Made by a program: the position numbers and the translations under genes
The notes under the pieces: generated by a model
What the model was told of the DNA's origin: nothing
Database searches by the model: none
Seen by the model: the letters and a program-made list of their open reading frames with translations, nothing else
Origin: Microbacterium sp. LWS13-1.2
Lineage (GTDB): Bacteria; Actinomycetota; Actinomycetes; Actinomycetales; Microbacteriaceae
Assembly: GCF_040144835.1 (NCBI RefSeq)
Contig: NZ_CP151632.1
Location: forward strand, 3,286,001-3,350,000
Reading direction: 5' to 3'
Length of the DNA stretch: 64,000 nt
Shown here: positions 17,264 through 24,572 of the stretch, piece by piece
How the letters are laid out: each line of letters begins with the position of its first letter
How positions within the stretch are numbered: the stretch's first letter is position 1

Positions 17264-17761
17264 ATGAGTACCGAGATCTCCCGTGTCGACGAGGGTCATC
17301 TGCAGCGATGCGTCGATCTCGCGAGGCGAGCGCTCGAGGCAGGCGACGATCCGTTCGGGTCCGTGCTCGTCGACGCGGACGGAGCGGTGCTGGCCGAGGC
17401 GGTGAACCGCGAGAAGTCCGATGGCGACCCGACCGCCCATCCCGAATTGGCGCTCGTGCGGTGGGCGATCGCACACCTCACTTCGAACCAGCGGGCAACA
17501 TCGACCGTCTACACGTCAGGCGAGCACTGCCCGATGTGCGCAGCCGCGCATGGATGGGCGGGACTGGGACGCGTCGTCGCTGCCGCGTCGGCTGCGCAAC
17601 TCGCCGGATGGCGGGCCTCGTGGGGATTGCCGGCCGGCCCGGTGTCGCCGATCCCACTCACGGATGTCGCGCCGGACGTCGTCCTGATCGCGCCGGTGGC
17701 GCCCTTCGACGCACACATGCACGAGATGCACCGGCAGGCGCTCGGACGAGCGGTCAGATAA
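17264..17761 (+). CDS. Cytidine/guanine deaminase-family nucleoside deaminase
   Basis: The product has 165 residues. Zinc-binding and catalytic motifs are HPE (in DPTAHPELALVRWA) and C-P-M-C (in SGEHCPMCAAA), separated as usual. This is the actinobacterial nucleoside-deaminase type with HPE instead of HAE. The start is ATG 17264 with GAGGAG upstream. The 180 bp that follow hold no recognised gene. Confidence 0.85.
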   Translation: MSTEISRVDEGHLQRCVDLARRALEAGDDPFGSVLVDADGAVLAEAVNREKSDGDPTAHPELALVRWAIAHLTSNQRATSTVYTSGEHCPMCAAAHGWAGLGRVVAAASAAQLAGWRASWGLPAGPVSPIPLTDVAPDVVLIAPVAPFDAHMHEMHRQALGRAVR

Positions 17762-17941
17762 GGCAGTCCGAGGGGCCAGCGCCCACGTCGCGGCCCAACT
17801 GGCCGGCGATCAGAGCGCGCGGCTGTCGAGAACGACGACACCGGCACGCGGCGGCAGGACTTTCGACCCTGTCCGGGCTTCGTCACTCGGTGCACGGTGG
17901 AGGGTGTTCCAGCATCTCGTCACCTTCGCCCAAGGATCATC

Positions 17942-18061
17942 ATGAACGCTTCTGCTCCCACGATCCCCGTTCCGGCGGTCATCGGGCCCGCCGACCTCCA
18001 ACTGCCTCCCACGGAGCCGATCGACATCACGGAACTCATCCGCACCCAGTCGGCCACTTGA
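17942..18061 (+). CDS. Possible 39-residue small protein
   Basis: ATG 17942 has AAGGA six bases upstream and opens 39 codons (ASAPTIPVPAVIGPADLQLP...) ending in TGA. The peptide is proline-rich and without a membrane segment. It has no recognised relative and may be a real small gene or the head of a lost one. Confidence 0.25.
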   Translation: MNASAPTIPVPAVIGPADLQLPPTEPIDITELIRTQSAT

Positions 18062-18222
18062 CGATCGGGTGCGTCGCGCTCGATCGCCGTACATGCTGAG
18101 CGTCCGCGATCATGTCGCCGACCGTCTTCGCGAAGCTCGACGGTCGATGGTCCACGACGCGTGAACCGCAGACGGCGGGACCATCGTCCCGTGTATCCGC
18201 CGCCTGTGCATCGATCATGTTG

Positions 18223-18242
18223 GTGCGCGCACTTGCGCGCAC
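18223..18242 (+). promoter_or_regulatory. Perfect inverted repeat in the hsp20 leader
   Basis: GTGCGCGCA (18223-18231) and TGCGCGCAC (18234-18242) with a two-base centre lie 18 bp before the hsp20 ATG and just ahead of its GAAGGGAG ribosome site. It does not match the HspR (HAIR) consensus. It could be an operator or an RNA hairpin affecting translation. Confidence 0.45.
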
Positions 18243-18259
18243 GTAGAAGGGAGTCAACC

Positions 18260-18688
18260 ATGGCACGCAACTTGGTCCGCTTCGATCCGTTCGCTCAGCT
18301 GAGCGCACTAACGCGGGACCTTTTCGAGGCCGGTGGGATCAGATCCGTGCAGGGTCAGATGCCGACAACAGACGTCTACATGGAAGACGACACGGCCCTC
18401 ATCGTAGAGGCGCACTTGCCGAACTTCGAGGAGAAGGACGTCAGCGTCGATGTCGATCGGGGCGCTCTCCTGATCCAGGCCGAGCGGCGTGACCGTGACG
18501 AGGACGCGAACAAGAAGTACGTGATGCGCGAATCCAGCACGAGCTTCTACCGCAGCATCCTCCTCCCCGAGCAGGCCGACGAAGATAAGATCACCGCGAG
18601 ATTCGACAGCGGCGTCCTGAAAGTCACCATTCCGCTCGCCGAATCCGCCTCACCCCGCAAGATCGCCATCAGTGGCGGCGCGGCGTAG
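18260..18688 (+). CDS. Small heat-shock protein, Hsp20/alpha-crystallin family
   Basis: The product has 142 residues. The alpha-crystallin domain spans about residues 35-130, with VEAHLPNFEEKDVSVDV, then ESSTSFYRSILLPEQAD, and the closing FDSGVLKVTIPL. It is an ATP-independent holdase in the cytoplasm. It has a strong ribosome site (GAAGGGAG). A perfect palindrome lies directly in front of that site. Confidence 0.92.
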   Translation: MARNLVRFDPFAQLSALTRDLFEAGGIRSVQGQMPTTDVYMEDDTALIVEAHLPNFEEKDVSVDVDRGALLIQAERRDRDEDANKKYVMRESSTSFYRSILLPEQADEDKITARFDSGVLKVTIPLAESASPRKIAISGGAA

Positions 18689-18728
18689 CCCCGTGAGGCC
18701 TGGATGCCACGCTTAAGCCAGCGCGGCA

Positions 18729-18776
18729 TTCGGCTGACCCGGACGCCGATTGTTCGGCTGACCCGGACGCCGATTG
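18729..18776. repeat. Exact tandem duplication, 2 x 24 bp
   Basis: A 24-bp unit starting TTCGGCTGACCCGGACGCCG occurs twice head to tail (18729-18752, 18753-18776) with no mismatch. It lies between the convergent ends of hsp20 and a small membrane protein gene. No stem or coding role is evident. Confidence 0.9.
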
Positions 18777-18804
18777 GCGCCATGCTATCCGGCGGTCGGC
18801 CGAC

Positions 18805-19074
18805 CTACCAGACGGTGCCGCCGCCGATCGAGATGCCGCCCCACGTGAGTGCGATGAAGATCGCGGCGAACACGACGGGTGCGATGCCCTTGCCGTTGCG
18901 CGCGAGTCCCTTGAGGAGTGCGATCACGGCGAGGACTGCGGCGACGATCGAAAGGCCACCGCCAAGTATCAGGCCGATGAACAGGGGGATGGGCATGAGC
19001 ACGAGCCCGGCCAGCGCGAACCAGAAAGCGGCCCAGGCGGTCGGGTTGGAACGGCGTTCGACGGGGGAAGACAT
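18805..19074 (-). CDS. Small membrane protein, hypothetical
   Basis: The product has 89 residues with two or three hydrophobic helices (FWFALAGLVLMPIPLFIGLILGG; SIVAAVLAVIALL; VVFAAIFIALTWGGI). It resembles the DUF4190 type in size and layout, but I am not certain. The start is ATG 19074. Confidence 0.55.
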   Translation of the reverse strand: MSSPVERRSNPTAWAAFWFALAGLVLMPIPLFIGLILGGGLSIVAAVLAVIALLKGLARNGKGIAPVVFAAIFIALTWGGISIGGGTVW

Positions 19075-19126
19075 GCGTCCATTATCCGGGTTCGTGCGTG
19101 CCCGCAGCCCCGATACGGTGAGAGGC

Positions 19127-19735
19127 ATGGTCGACCGGACGGCTCAGCTTGACGAATCGGGATGGCGCACTGTCGCTCGCGACTTCGTCCCTGCGTCCCA
19201 CCGCGACCTGCCGATGCTGCGTGTCTATCTCCCGTTCATCGACAGAGACGGGACCGCAGTCCCCTGGTCTCGGTTCGTCGACGTCGAAGAGCACTCGGCA
19301 TCCCTGAACTGGTTCGAAGCGACCCGTCGGATCGCGGAGGAACGTCCGGCTGTCCGCGACCTCGTCTCATGCATGGGCGAACTGGACGGATCGACCGCGG
19401 AAGCGCTGCGCGACGCCATCGGCGATCTGTCGCTTCGAAGTCTTCGCTGGGTCGGCTACGGCGAGGTGCCGGCGACCGATTCACCGATCCGCGTGTTCGG
19501 GGAGGAGTACTTCGAAGCCGATCTCGTTCCGGCTGACGTGGAATCGGGACGTCGCATTCCCGAGTTCGCGTGGGATGCGGACAAGCGGTTGGCGTGGGGC
19601 AGCCGGCTCTACCCGGATTCGCTCATCGTGGCGGCGGAACCGTCGATCTTTAGACGACTCCGCGACGACCCCCGCTTGGACTCCGTGTCGGTCAGGGTGG
19701 ACCGAGACGTCCTCCCCGGCAGTTCCGGCGACTGA
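19127..19735 (+). CDS. Hypothetical soluble protein
   Basis: The product has 202 residues with no membrane segment, and no family was recognised. A TACGGT box lies seven bases before the ATG at 19127, suggesting a leaderless transcript, although an AGAGG also lies there. It converges with the ArsR-like regulator. Confidence 0.6.
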   Translation: MVDRTAQLDESGWRTVARDFVPASHRDLPMLRVYLPFIDRDGTAVPWSRFVDVEEHSASLNWFEATRRIAEERPAVRDLVSCMGELDGSTAEALRDAIGDLSLRSLRWVGYGEVPATDSPIRVFGEEYFEADLVPADVESGRRIPEFAWDADKRLAWGSRLYPDSLIVAAEPSIFRRLRDDPRLDSVSVRVDRDVLPGSSGD

Positions 19736-19779
19736 CGCGTAGTACACAGCCCTCGCCCGGTCCCGAGCCGTGGCGACCG

Positions 19780-20322
19780 TCACGCCTGGCGAGGCGGTTC
19801 CGGTATCAGAGCTGTGGCGAAGGTCACGGTGCGGCGTTCGGGACCCGTGGCGGCCAGGTAGGGCGCGAGCAGCTCGCCGAGACGTGCCTGGATCTCGCTG
19901 AGGTCGGCGGTCGTGACGTGCAGCTGCACCTCTCCGAAGCCGAGGAAGTCGCGGAAGTCGCCATCGGCATCCGAAGCGCTCGCGCGATCGAACGTCTCGC
20001 CGAGGTGGGCGATGAACGTCAGGAAGGACTGGCGCAACTCCTGTTCGCCCATCTCCCTGAGCTCTGCATGGTCGACGTGCGCCATCCTTCCACCGAGGGT
20101 GAACGTCCGCTCGACCGCGCCACGCACCCGCCGCTCCTCCACGATCGAGAGGATGTCGGCCTCGACGAGTGCGGCGACGTGACGGTACAGCGTCGCCTGC
20201 GGGATATCCGGCATGGCGGCTCGAAGATCCGCGGTCGTGACCTGGCGGGTGCCGAGTTGCTGGATGATCCGGAGGCGCACGGGGTGCATGACGACATCGG
20301 CGATGGGCGAGCTCTTCGACAC
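19780..20322 (-). CDS. ArsR-like winged-helix regulator of the adjacent ABC operon
   Basis: The product has 180 residues. The N-terminal winged helix (MHPVRLRIIQQLGTRQVTTADLRAAMPDIPQATLYRHVAALVEADIL) is of the ArsR/YczF kind. The C-terminal part is a helical effector domain. It is divergent from the ABC transporter genes with 137 bp between the ATPase start and its own. The shared region has a repeated CATTCTCA (20334 and 20351), a likely site for it. The start is GTG 20322. Confidence 0.8.
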   Translation of the reverse strand: MSKSSPIADVVMHPVRLRIIQQLGTRQVTTADLRAAMPDIPQATLYRHVAALVEADILSIVEERRVRGAVERTFTLGGRMAHVDHAELREMGEQELRQSFLTFIAHLGETFDRASASDADGDFRDFLGFGEVQLHVTTADLSEIQARLGELLAPYLAATGPERRTVTFATALIPEPPRQA

Positions 20323-20397
20323 GGCACACCAACCATTCTCACGGTGATAACATTCTCAAGACCTGATCCAGCGTACGTCAGTGAGAGGAACACCCTG

Positions 20398-20463
20398 ATG
20401 ACCGCCATTCGACCGACACCTCGACTCTTCATGTCGACTTCCCGGGCCGGGAGCGCATCATGA
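20398..20463 (+). CDS. Possible 21-residue leader peptide coupled to the ABC ATPase
   Basis: ATG 20398, with GAGAGGAA upstream, opens 21 codons whose TGA overlaps the ATPase ATG as ATGA. The ATPase itself lacks a clear ribosome site, so translation may depend on this small frame. The peptide is rich in Ser, Thr and Arg, with no recognised family. Confidence 0.4.
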   Translation: MTAIRPTPRLFMSTSRAGSAS

Positions 20464-21233
20464 CCGGCCGCGGCACGGACGTCCAGGTCTCTGGACTGGC
20501 CAAGCGCTTCGCCGGCGTCGACGCGGTGAGGGACGTCACCTTCAGCGCGCGTCCCGGCCGGGTCACCGGATTCCTCGGTCCCAACGGAGCGGGCAAGTCC
20601 ACAACGCTCCGGATGCTTCTGGGCCTCACGCGTCCCGATGCGGGAACGGCCCTCATCGGCGGTGCCTGGTACGGCGAACTCGACGAGCCGTCCGGCACGG
20701 TGGGGGCCGTGCTCGACATCGCCGCCGCCCACCCCGCGATGACGGCGCGCGGACACCTCCGCACGTATTGCGCGCTGGGCGGACATGGGCCGGCGAATGC
20801 AGAGCGGGTGGCCGAGCTCACCGGCGTCTCTGCATATCTCGACCGCCGTGTGGGCACTTTCTCGACCGGCATGCGACAGCGGCTGTCCCTCGCCACGGCA
20901 CTCCTCGGAGATCCGGACGTACTCGTGCTCGACGAGCCGTCGAACGGGCTGGACCCGGCGGGGATCGTCTGGCTGCGCACCTTCCTGCGCGAATTCGCCG
21001 CTAGCCGTCGTACGGTCCTGCTCTCGAGCCACGTCCTCACGGAACTCCAGCACGGCGTCGACGACCTCGTGCTGATCGATCGCGGACACGTGGCGTGGGA
21101 GGGTTCGCTCGACGAGTTCACCGCGCACGGCACGAGCCTCGAAGAGGCATTTCTGCGGCTCACATCCGAGACCGCATCCCACGCCGCACCCGGAGCATCC
21201 AGAGCAACACTCACCGAAGGAGTCTCCGCATGA
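20460..21233 (+). CDS. ABC-2 type transporter ATP-binding protein
   Basis: The product has 257 residues. Walker A is GPNGAGKST, the signature is FSTGMRQRLSLA, Walker B is VLVLDEPSNGLDP, and the switch is LLSSHVLTE. It is of the drug/lantibiotic-export type (CcmA/NatA-like). Its stop overlaps the permease start (ATGA). Regulation is probably by the divergent ArsR-like protein. Confidence 0.93.
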   Translation: MTGRGTDVQVSGLAKRFAGVDAVRDVTFSARPGRVTGFLGPNGAGKSTTLRMLLGLTRPDAGTALIGGAWYGELDEPSGTVGAVLDIAAAHPAMTARGHLRTYCALGGHGPANAERVAELTGVSAYLDRRVGTFSTGMRQRLSLATALLGDPDVLVLDEPSNGLDPAGIVWLRTFLREFAASRRTVLLSSHVLTELQHGVDDLVLIDRGHVAWEGSLDEFTAHGTSLEEAFLRLTSETASHAAPGASRATLTEGVSA

Positions 21234-22027
21234 ATCGACTGATCCGGGGCGAGTTCACGAAACTCTTCGCTACCCGGCTCCCGATGTGGTCGCTCATCAT
21301 CGCCGCCGGCAGCGGTGGCGCTCTGACCGGCTTGCTGGCTCTCGTCGGCCCCGAGAATGCCACCCCGCCGCTGCCCGGCCTCGACACCGGCGAAGGCGTC
21401 GGCATCGTCGTAGGCATGAGCGGCCTGTTGCTCTTCGTGCCCGCGCTCATCGGCACGATCGCCGTCACGAGCGAGTACCGGCATCACACCATCGGAACCA
21501 CCTTCCTCGCCGCCCCTCGCCGCGGGCGACTGCTCGCCGCGAAGCTCGTCGTATTCGCCGCGCTCGGCATCGCCTACGGGGTCGTCGCCTCGCTGTTCGC
21601 CGGGGCAGCTGTGTTGGGCGGGGCGGCACTGCAGGGCATCGAGCTCGGGGTCCCGATGGTCGGACTCGTCACGCTGCTCGCACGTCTCTCGCTGGCGGCC
21701 GCCGTCTACATGATCCTCGGCGTCGCCATCGGCGCGCTCGCACGCCATCAGCTGCTCGCCGTCGGCATCGTGCTCGGGTACTTCTACTTCCTCGAGCACG
21801 TGCTCATGATCATCCCCGGCGTGAACGCGATCCACTCCTATCTCCCAGGAGGCGCGACGGCGGCTCTCACCGACTTCACCTTCCTCAGCGATGCCATCGC
21901 CGAGCAGCTCCCGACGACGCCGACCGTGCCGACGTCGCCGACGATCGGTGCGCTCGTCCTGCTCGCCTATGCGGCGGCGGCGGCATGCGTCGCGGTGGCC
22001 GTTCCGCTGCGCCGCGACCTGCGCTGA
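21230..22027 (+). CDS. ABC-2 type transporter permease
   Basis: The product has 265 residues with about six hydrophobic helices and the N-terminal RLIRGEFTKLFATRLPMWSL typical of ABC-2 permeases. It is coupled to the ATPase by a four-base overlap. The exported substrate cannot be told from sequence; a role in antimicrobial resistance is a common but unproven guess. Confidence 0.9.
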   Translation: MNRLIRGEFTKLFATRLPMWSLIIAAGSGGALTGLLALVGPENATPPLPGLDTGEGVGIVVGMSGLLLFVPALIGTIAVTSEYRHHTIGTTFLAAPRRGRLLAAKLVVFAALGIAYGVVASLFAGAAVLGGAALQGIELGVPMVGLVTLLARLSLAAAVYMILGVAIGALARHQLLAVGIVLGYFYFLEHVLMIIPGVNAIHSYLPGGATAALTDFTFLSDAIAEQLPTTPTVPTSPTIGALVLLAYAAAAACVAVAVPLRRDLR

Positions 22028-22114
22028 AGAGGCCCACCGGCCGTCGCATCTCCGCGATGGCCCGGCCACGGCGGACGCGCTACTTTTTGGGGCAGCCAAG
22101 CAGAGGAGCGGGTC

Positions 22115-22705
22115 GTGGGCAAAGTCGTCCTGTACAGCTCGGTGTCGGTGGCCGGATTCATCGCAGACGAGAATGATCAGCCTGGACCACTGTTCGACTG
22201 GTTGCTCAGCGGGGACGTGCCGTTGGACGAGGGCGGCGTGTTGAAGGTGTCGCAGGCGTCCTACGACTACGTCCGGCCGTATTGGGACCAGATCGGGGTG
22301 ACGATCGTCGGCCGCCACGTGTTCGACGTGACGGATGGCTGGGACGGGACGCCTCCCAGCGGCGTCGACCACGTGGTCGTCGTGACGCACCGGCCGCCGC
22401 CCGAGGGCTGGGATCCCGAGGCGCCGTTTCACTTCGTCGACGGGGTCGAGGCAGCCATGGCCAAGGCGCAGGAGCTCGCGGGTGAGCGCATCATCGAGGT
22501 CGCCGCAGGCGACGTCGGTGGGCAGGTGCTCGCTGCGGGTCTGATCGACGAGGTGCGCATGGACGTCGCACCCGTCGTGGTCGGGTCTGGCAAGCGCTAC
22601 TTCGGGCCGGTTCACGCGGAGCACCTGCTGGAGGATCCCGAGGTGGTGATTCAGGGCAACCGGGTGCTTCGCCTGCAATACCGGGTGCGCCGTTCGCCGA
22701 TCTGA
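22115..22705 (+). CDS. RibD C-terminal/dihydrofolate-reductase-like protein
   Basis: The product has 196 residues. It opens VVLYSSVSVAGFIADENDQPG, keeps a VGRHVFD segment, and has the VAAGDVGGQVLAAGLIDEVRMDVAPVVVGSGKRYF block of the YyaP/RibD-C family of NADPH reductases. The start is GTG 22115 after GAGGAGC. It is a single gene downstream of the ABC operon. Confidence 0.85.
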   Translation: MGKVVLYSSVSVAGFIADENDQPGPLFDWLLSGDVPLDEGGVLKVSQASYDYVRPYWDQIGVTIVGRHVFDVTDGWDGTPPSGVDHVVVVTHRPPPEGWDPEAPFHFVDGVEAAMAKAQELAGERIIEVAAGDVGGQVLAAGLIDEVRMDVAPVVVGSGKRYFGPVHAEHLLEDPEVVIQGNRVLRLQYRVRRSPI

Positions 22706-22739
22706 GCGGGGCTCGAAAGAGTCCGGTGCCGACGTCGCG

Positions 22740-23651
22740 CTAGCCTTGCAACCCCCTCGGATCCGCGGTCCTCTCGTAGACGTACACGCTGACGTGGTCT
22801 TTGCCCAGGACGAATCGCATGACGCTGTCGGTCCCCTGCTGCGGCAGTTCCGCAATGGTGTCGAAGCCTTCGGGGGAACACCCTTCGGCGCTGTATCCCT
22901 CGCGGATTCCCTGAACGGGGACGGCCACGAACAGGCATGCCATGCCGTAACGAGACTCACCGCCCCAGATGTTGAGACCGTCGAAGTTCTGGTAGCGCCG
23001 CAGCTCATCGGGGCTGATACCCAGCGACTCGAGAACGCCGTGCCGATCGTTCGGCCGATCGGCGTCTTCGCCGACCGACTTCAGTGCGAGGATCTCGTGC
23101 GGTGAGGGCAGGTAGAGGCCCTGAGGAAAGCTGTCCGGTACGGGCGGCATCTGCACCGTGGACGACTCGGGCGGTAGGGGAGTGAACACCGAAGCAAGGA
23201 GCCGCGACGTCCCTGCGACGTAACCTGCGATCAGGGCGAGGGCAGCGATCGCGGCGCCGAGAATCACCGACCAGCGGGGGCGACGCCACCACGGTGCCGC
23301 CGGGGTTCCGTTGCTGACCGGCCTCCTCCTGGGGTTCTGCTCAGTGAACGACCCTCGGCCTGGCAGACTCTCGGCGAACGCCCCGTCCAAAGGCTGCAGG
23401 ATCGATGTCGAATCCGCGCCTGGCCCATCGGCAGGTGCAGCGACGGCCACCGGTTTCCCGACCTGAGCAGGAACCTCTGCGGCGGCATCCACGTTTTTCA
23501 GCTGGCGGCGTCGGGCGGCCTCCAACTCCGCGAGGCGCCCCTCGGCCCCCGCGTCCCCGGCGATGTCGGCGTCCGGTCCGTAGGCGCGTCCTCGCAGACG
23601 CTCCAACTCATCCATCTCCACGAACTCGCCCGACCCCAGCGGGGCATCCAT
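22740..23651 (-). CDS. Membrane-anchored hypothetical protein
   Basis: The product has 303 residues: a charged, Ala-rich cytoplasmic N-terminal half (about 125 residues), one membrane helix (SVILGAAIAALALIAGYVAG), and an outer domain with two cysteines. No family was named, but the layout is common in Microbacterium-like genomes. The start is ATG 23651. Confidence 0.65.
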   Translation of the reverse strand: MDAPLGSGEFVEMDELERLRGRAYGPDADIAGDAGAEGRLAELEAARRRQLKNVDAAAEVPAQVGKPVAVAAPADGPGADSTSILQPLDGAFAESLPGRGSFTEQNPRRRPVSNGTPAAPWWRRPRWSVILGAAIAALALIAGYVAGTSRLLASVFTPLPPESSTVQMPPVPDSFPQGLYLPSPHEILALKSVGEDADRPNDRHGVLESLGISPDELRRYQNFDGLNIWGGESRYGMACLFVAVPVQGIREGYSAEGCSPEGFDTIAELPQQGTDSVMRFVLGKDHVSVYVYERTADPRGLQG

Positions 23652-23885
23652 ACGCTCATTGTCCGCCCGGTGCCCCACACGGGATAGGGGCGTCGCGAAC
23701 GAGCCTGACATCCCCGGTGCCGACGTTCAGCTGTCGATCGACCTCGGACCGATCCATCTGTCGGCGAGTTTTCGAGCCCGGAGTCTTCGGGTCGAAGAGG
23801 TCCGTTCGCTGCACACGCGAGTCGGGGGCCGCTTCCGGGTCGAGCCACTTTCCGTCACGATGGTTGAGTCTTCGAGCGGAGGAAC

Positions 23886-24563
23886 ATGCGATCCACCAAC
23901 CCGATCCCCGGAAACACGTGGCCGCACGACATGGTGATCGCGGTCGAAGACAGGGCGGCACCGTTGCTCGAGTCCGACCCCGAGATCGACGTCGTGTTCG
24001 AGGCCGCGAACGGCCGCGAGGCGATCGACGGCAGCCAGCGTCACCGTCCCGATGTGGCCGTGCTCGACATCCGGATGTCGGTCCTCGACGGCCTGAGCGC
24101 GGCCACCGAGATCGCGACGACCGTGCCGGGCACCCGCATCGTGATGCTGACGACCTTCGGCGAGGACGACTACATCGAGCGCGCGCTCGGCGGTGGTGCA
24201 CTGGGGTTCCTGCTGAAGGCAGCGGATCCGCGCGAGCTGATCGCGGGGGTCCGCGCGGTCTCGGAGGGCGGCGCGTACCTCTCTCCCGACATCGCGCGTC
24301 GCGTGATCGCGCCGTACCGCGAGGGCGACCGTGTGCGCAGCGCCGAGGCTCGCGAGTCGGCCGCGGCCCTGACCGATCGTGAGCGGGAGGTGCTGGCGTT
24401 GCTCGGCGCCGGCGCCTCGAACGCCGAGATCGGGACGCAGCTGCACCTCGTGGAGGGCACGGTGAAGGGCTACGTCAGCTCCATCCTCGTGAAGCTCGGC
24501 CTGCGCAATCGAGTCGAGGCCGCGGTCCTGGCATTTCGGGCCGGGATCGTCGAGGCGGACTGA
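23886..24563 (+). CDS. NarL/LuxR-family response regulator with shortened receiver domain
   Basis: The product has 225 residues. The receiver phospho-acceptor is D61 (VAVLDIRM), with the switch LTTFGEDDY and lysine GFLLKAAD. The C-terminal LuxR helix-turn-helix is complete (LTDREREVLALLGAGASNAEIGTQL...VKGYVSSILVKL). The first part reads MVIAVEDRAAPLLESDPEI, about eight residues shorter than usual (the VR-x-G-F segment after the acidic pair is absent). A 15-residue odd lead comes before it. GGAGGA precedes ATG 23886. No histidine kinase is adjacent. Confidence 0.8.
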   Translation: MRSTNPIPGNTWPHDMVIAVEDRAAPLLESDPEIDVVFEAANGREAIDGSQRHRPDVAVLDIRMSVLDGLSAATEIATTVPGTRIVMLTTFGEDDYIERALGGGALGFLLKAADPRELIAGVRAVSEGGAYLSPDIARRVIAPYREGDRVRSAEARESAAALTDREREVLALLGAGASNAEIGTQLHLVEGTVKGYVSSILVKLGLRNRVEAAVLAFRAGIVEAD

Positions 24564-24572
24564 TGGCGGTCG

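Noticed and set aside
20429-23008. 859-codon open frame on the minus strand
   Set aside because: It overlaps the clear ABC operon and the RibD-like gene and has shadow composition.
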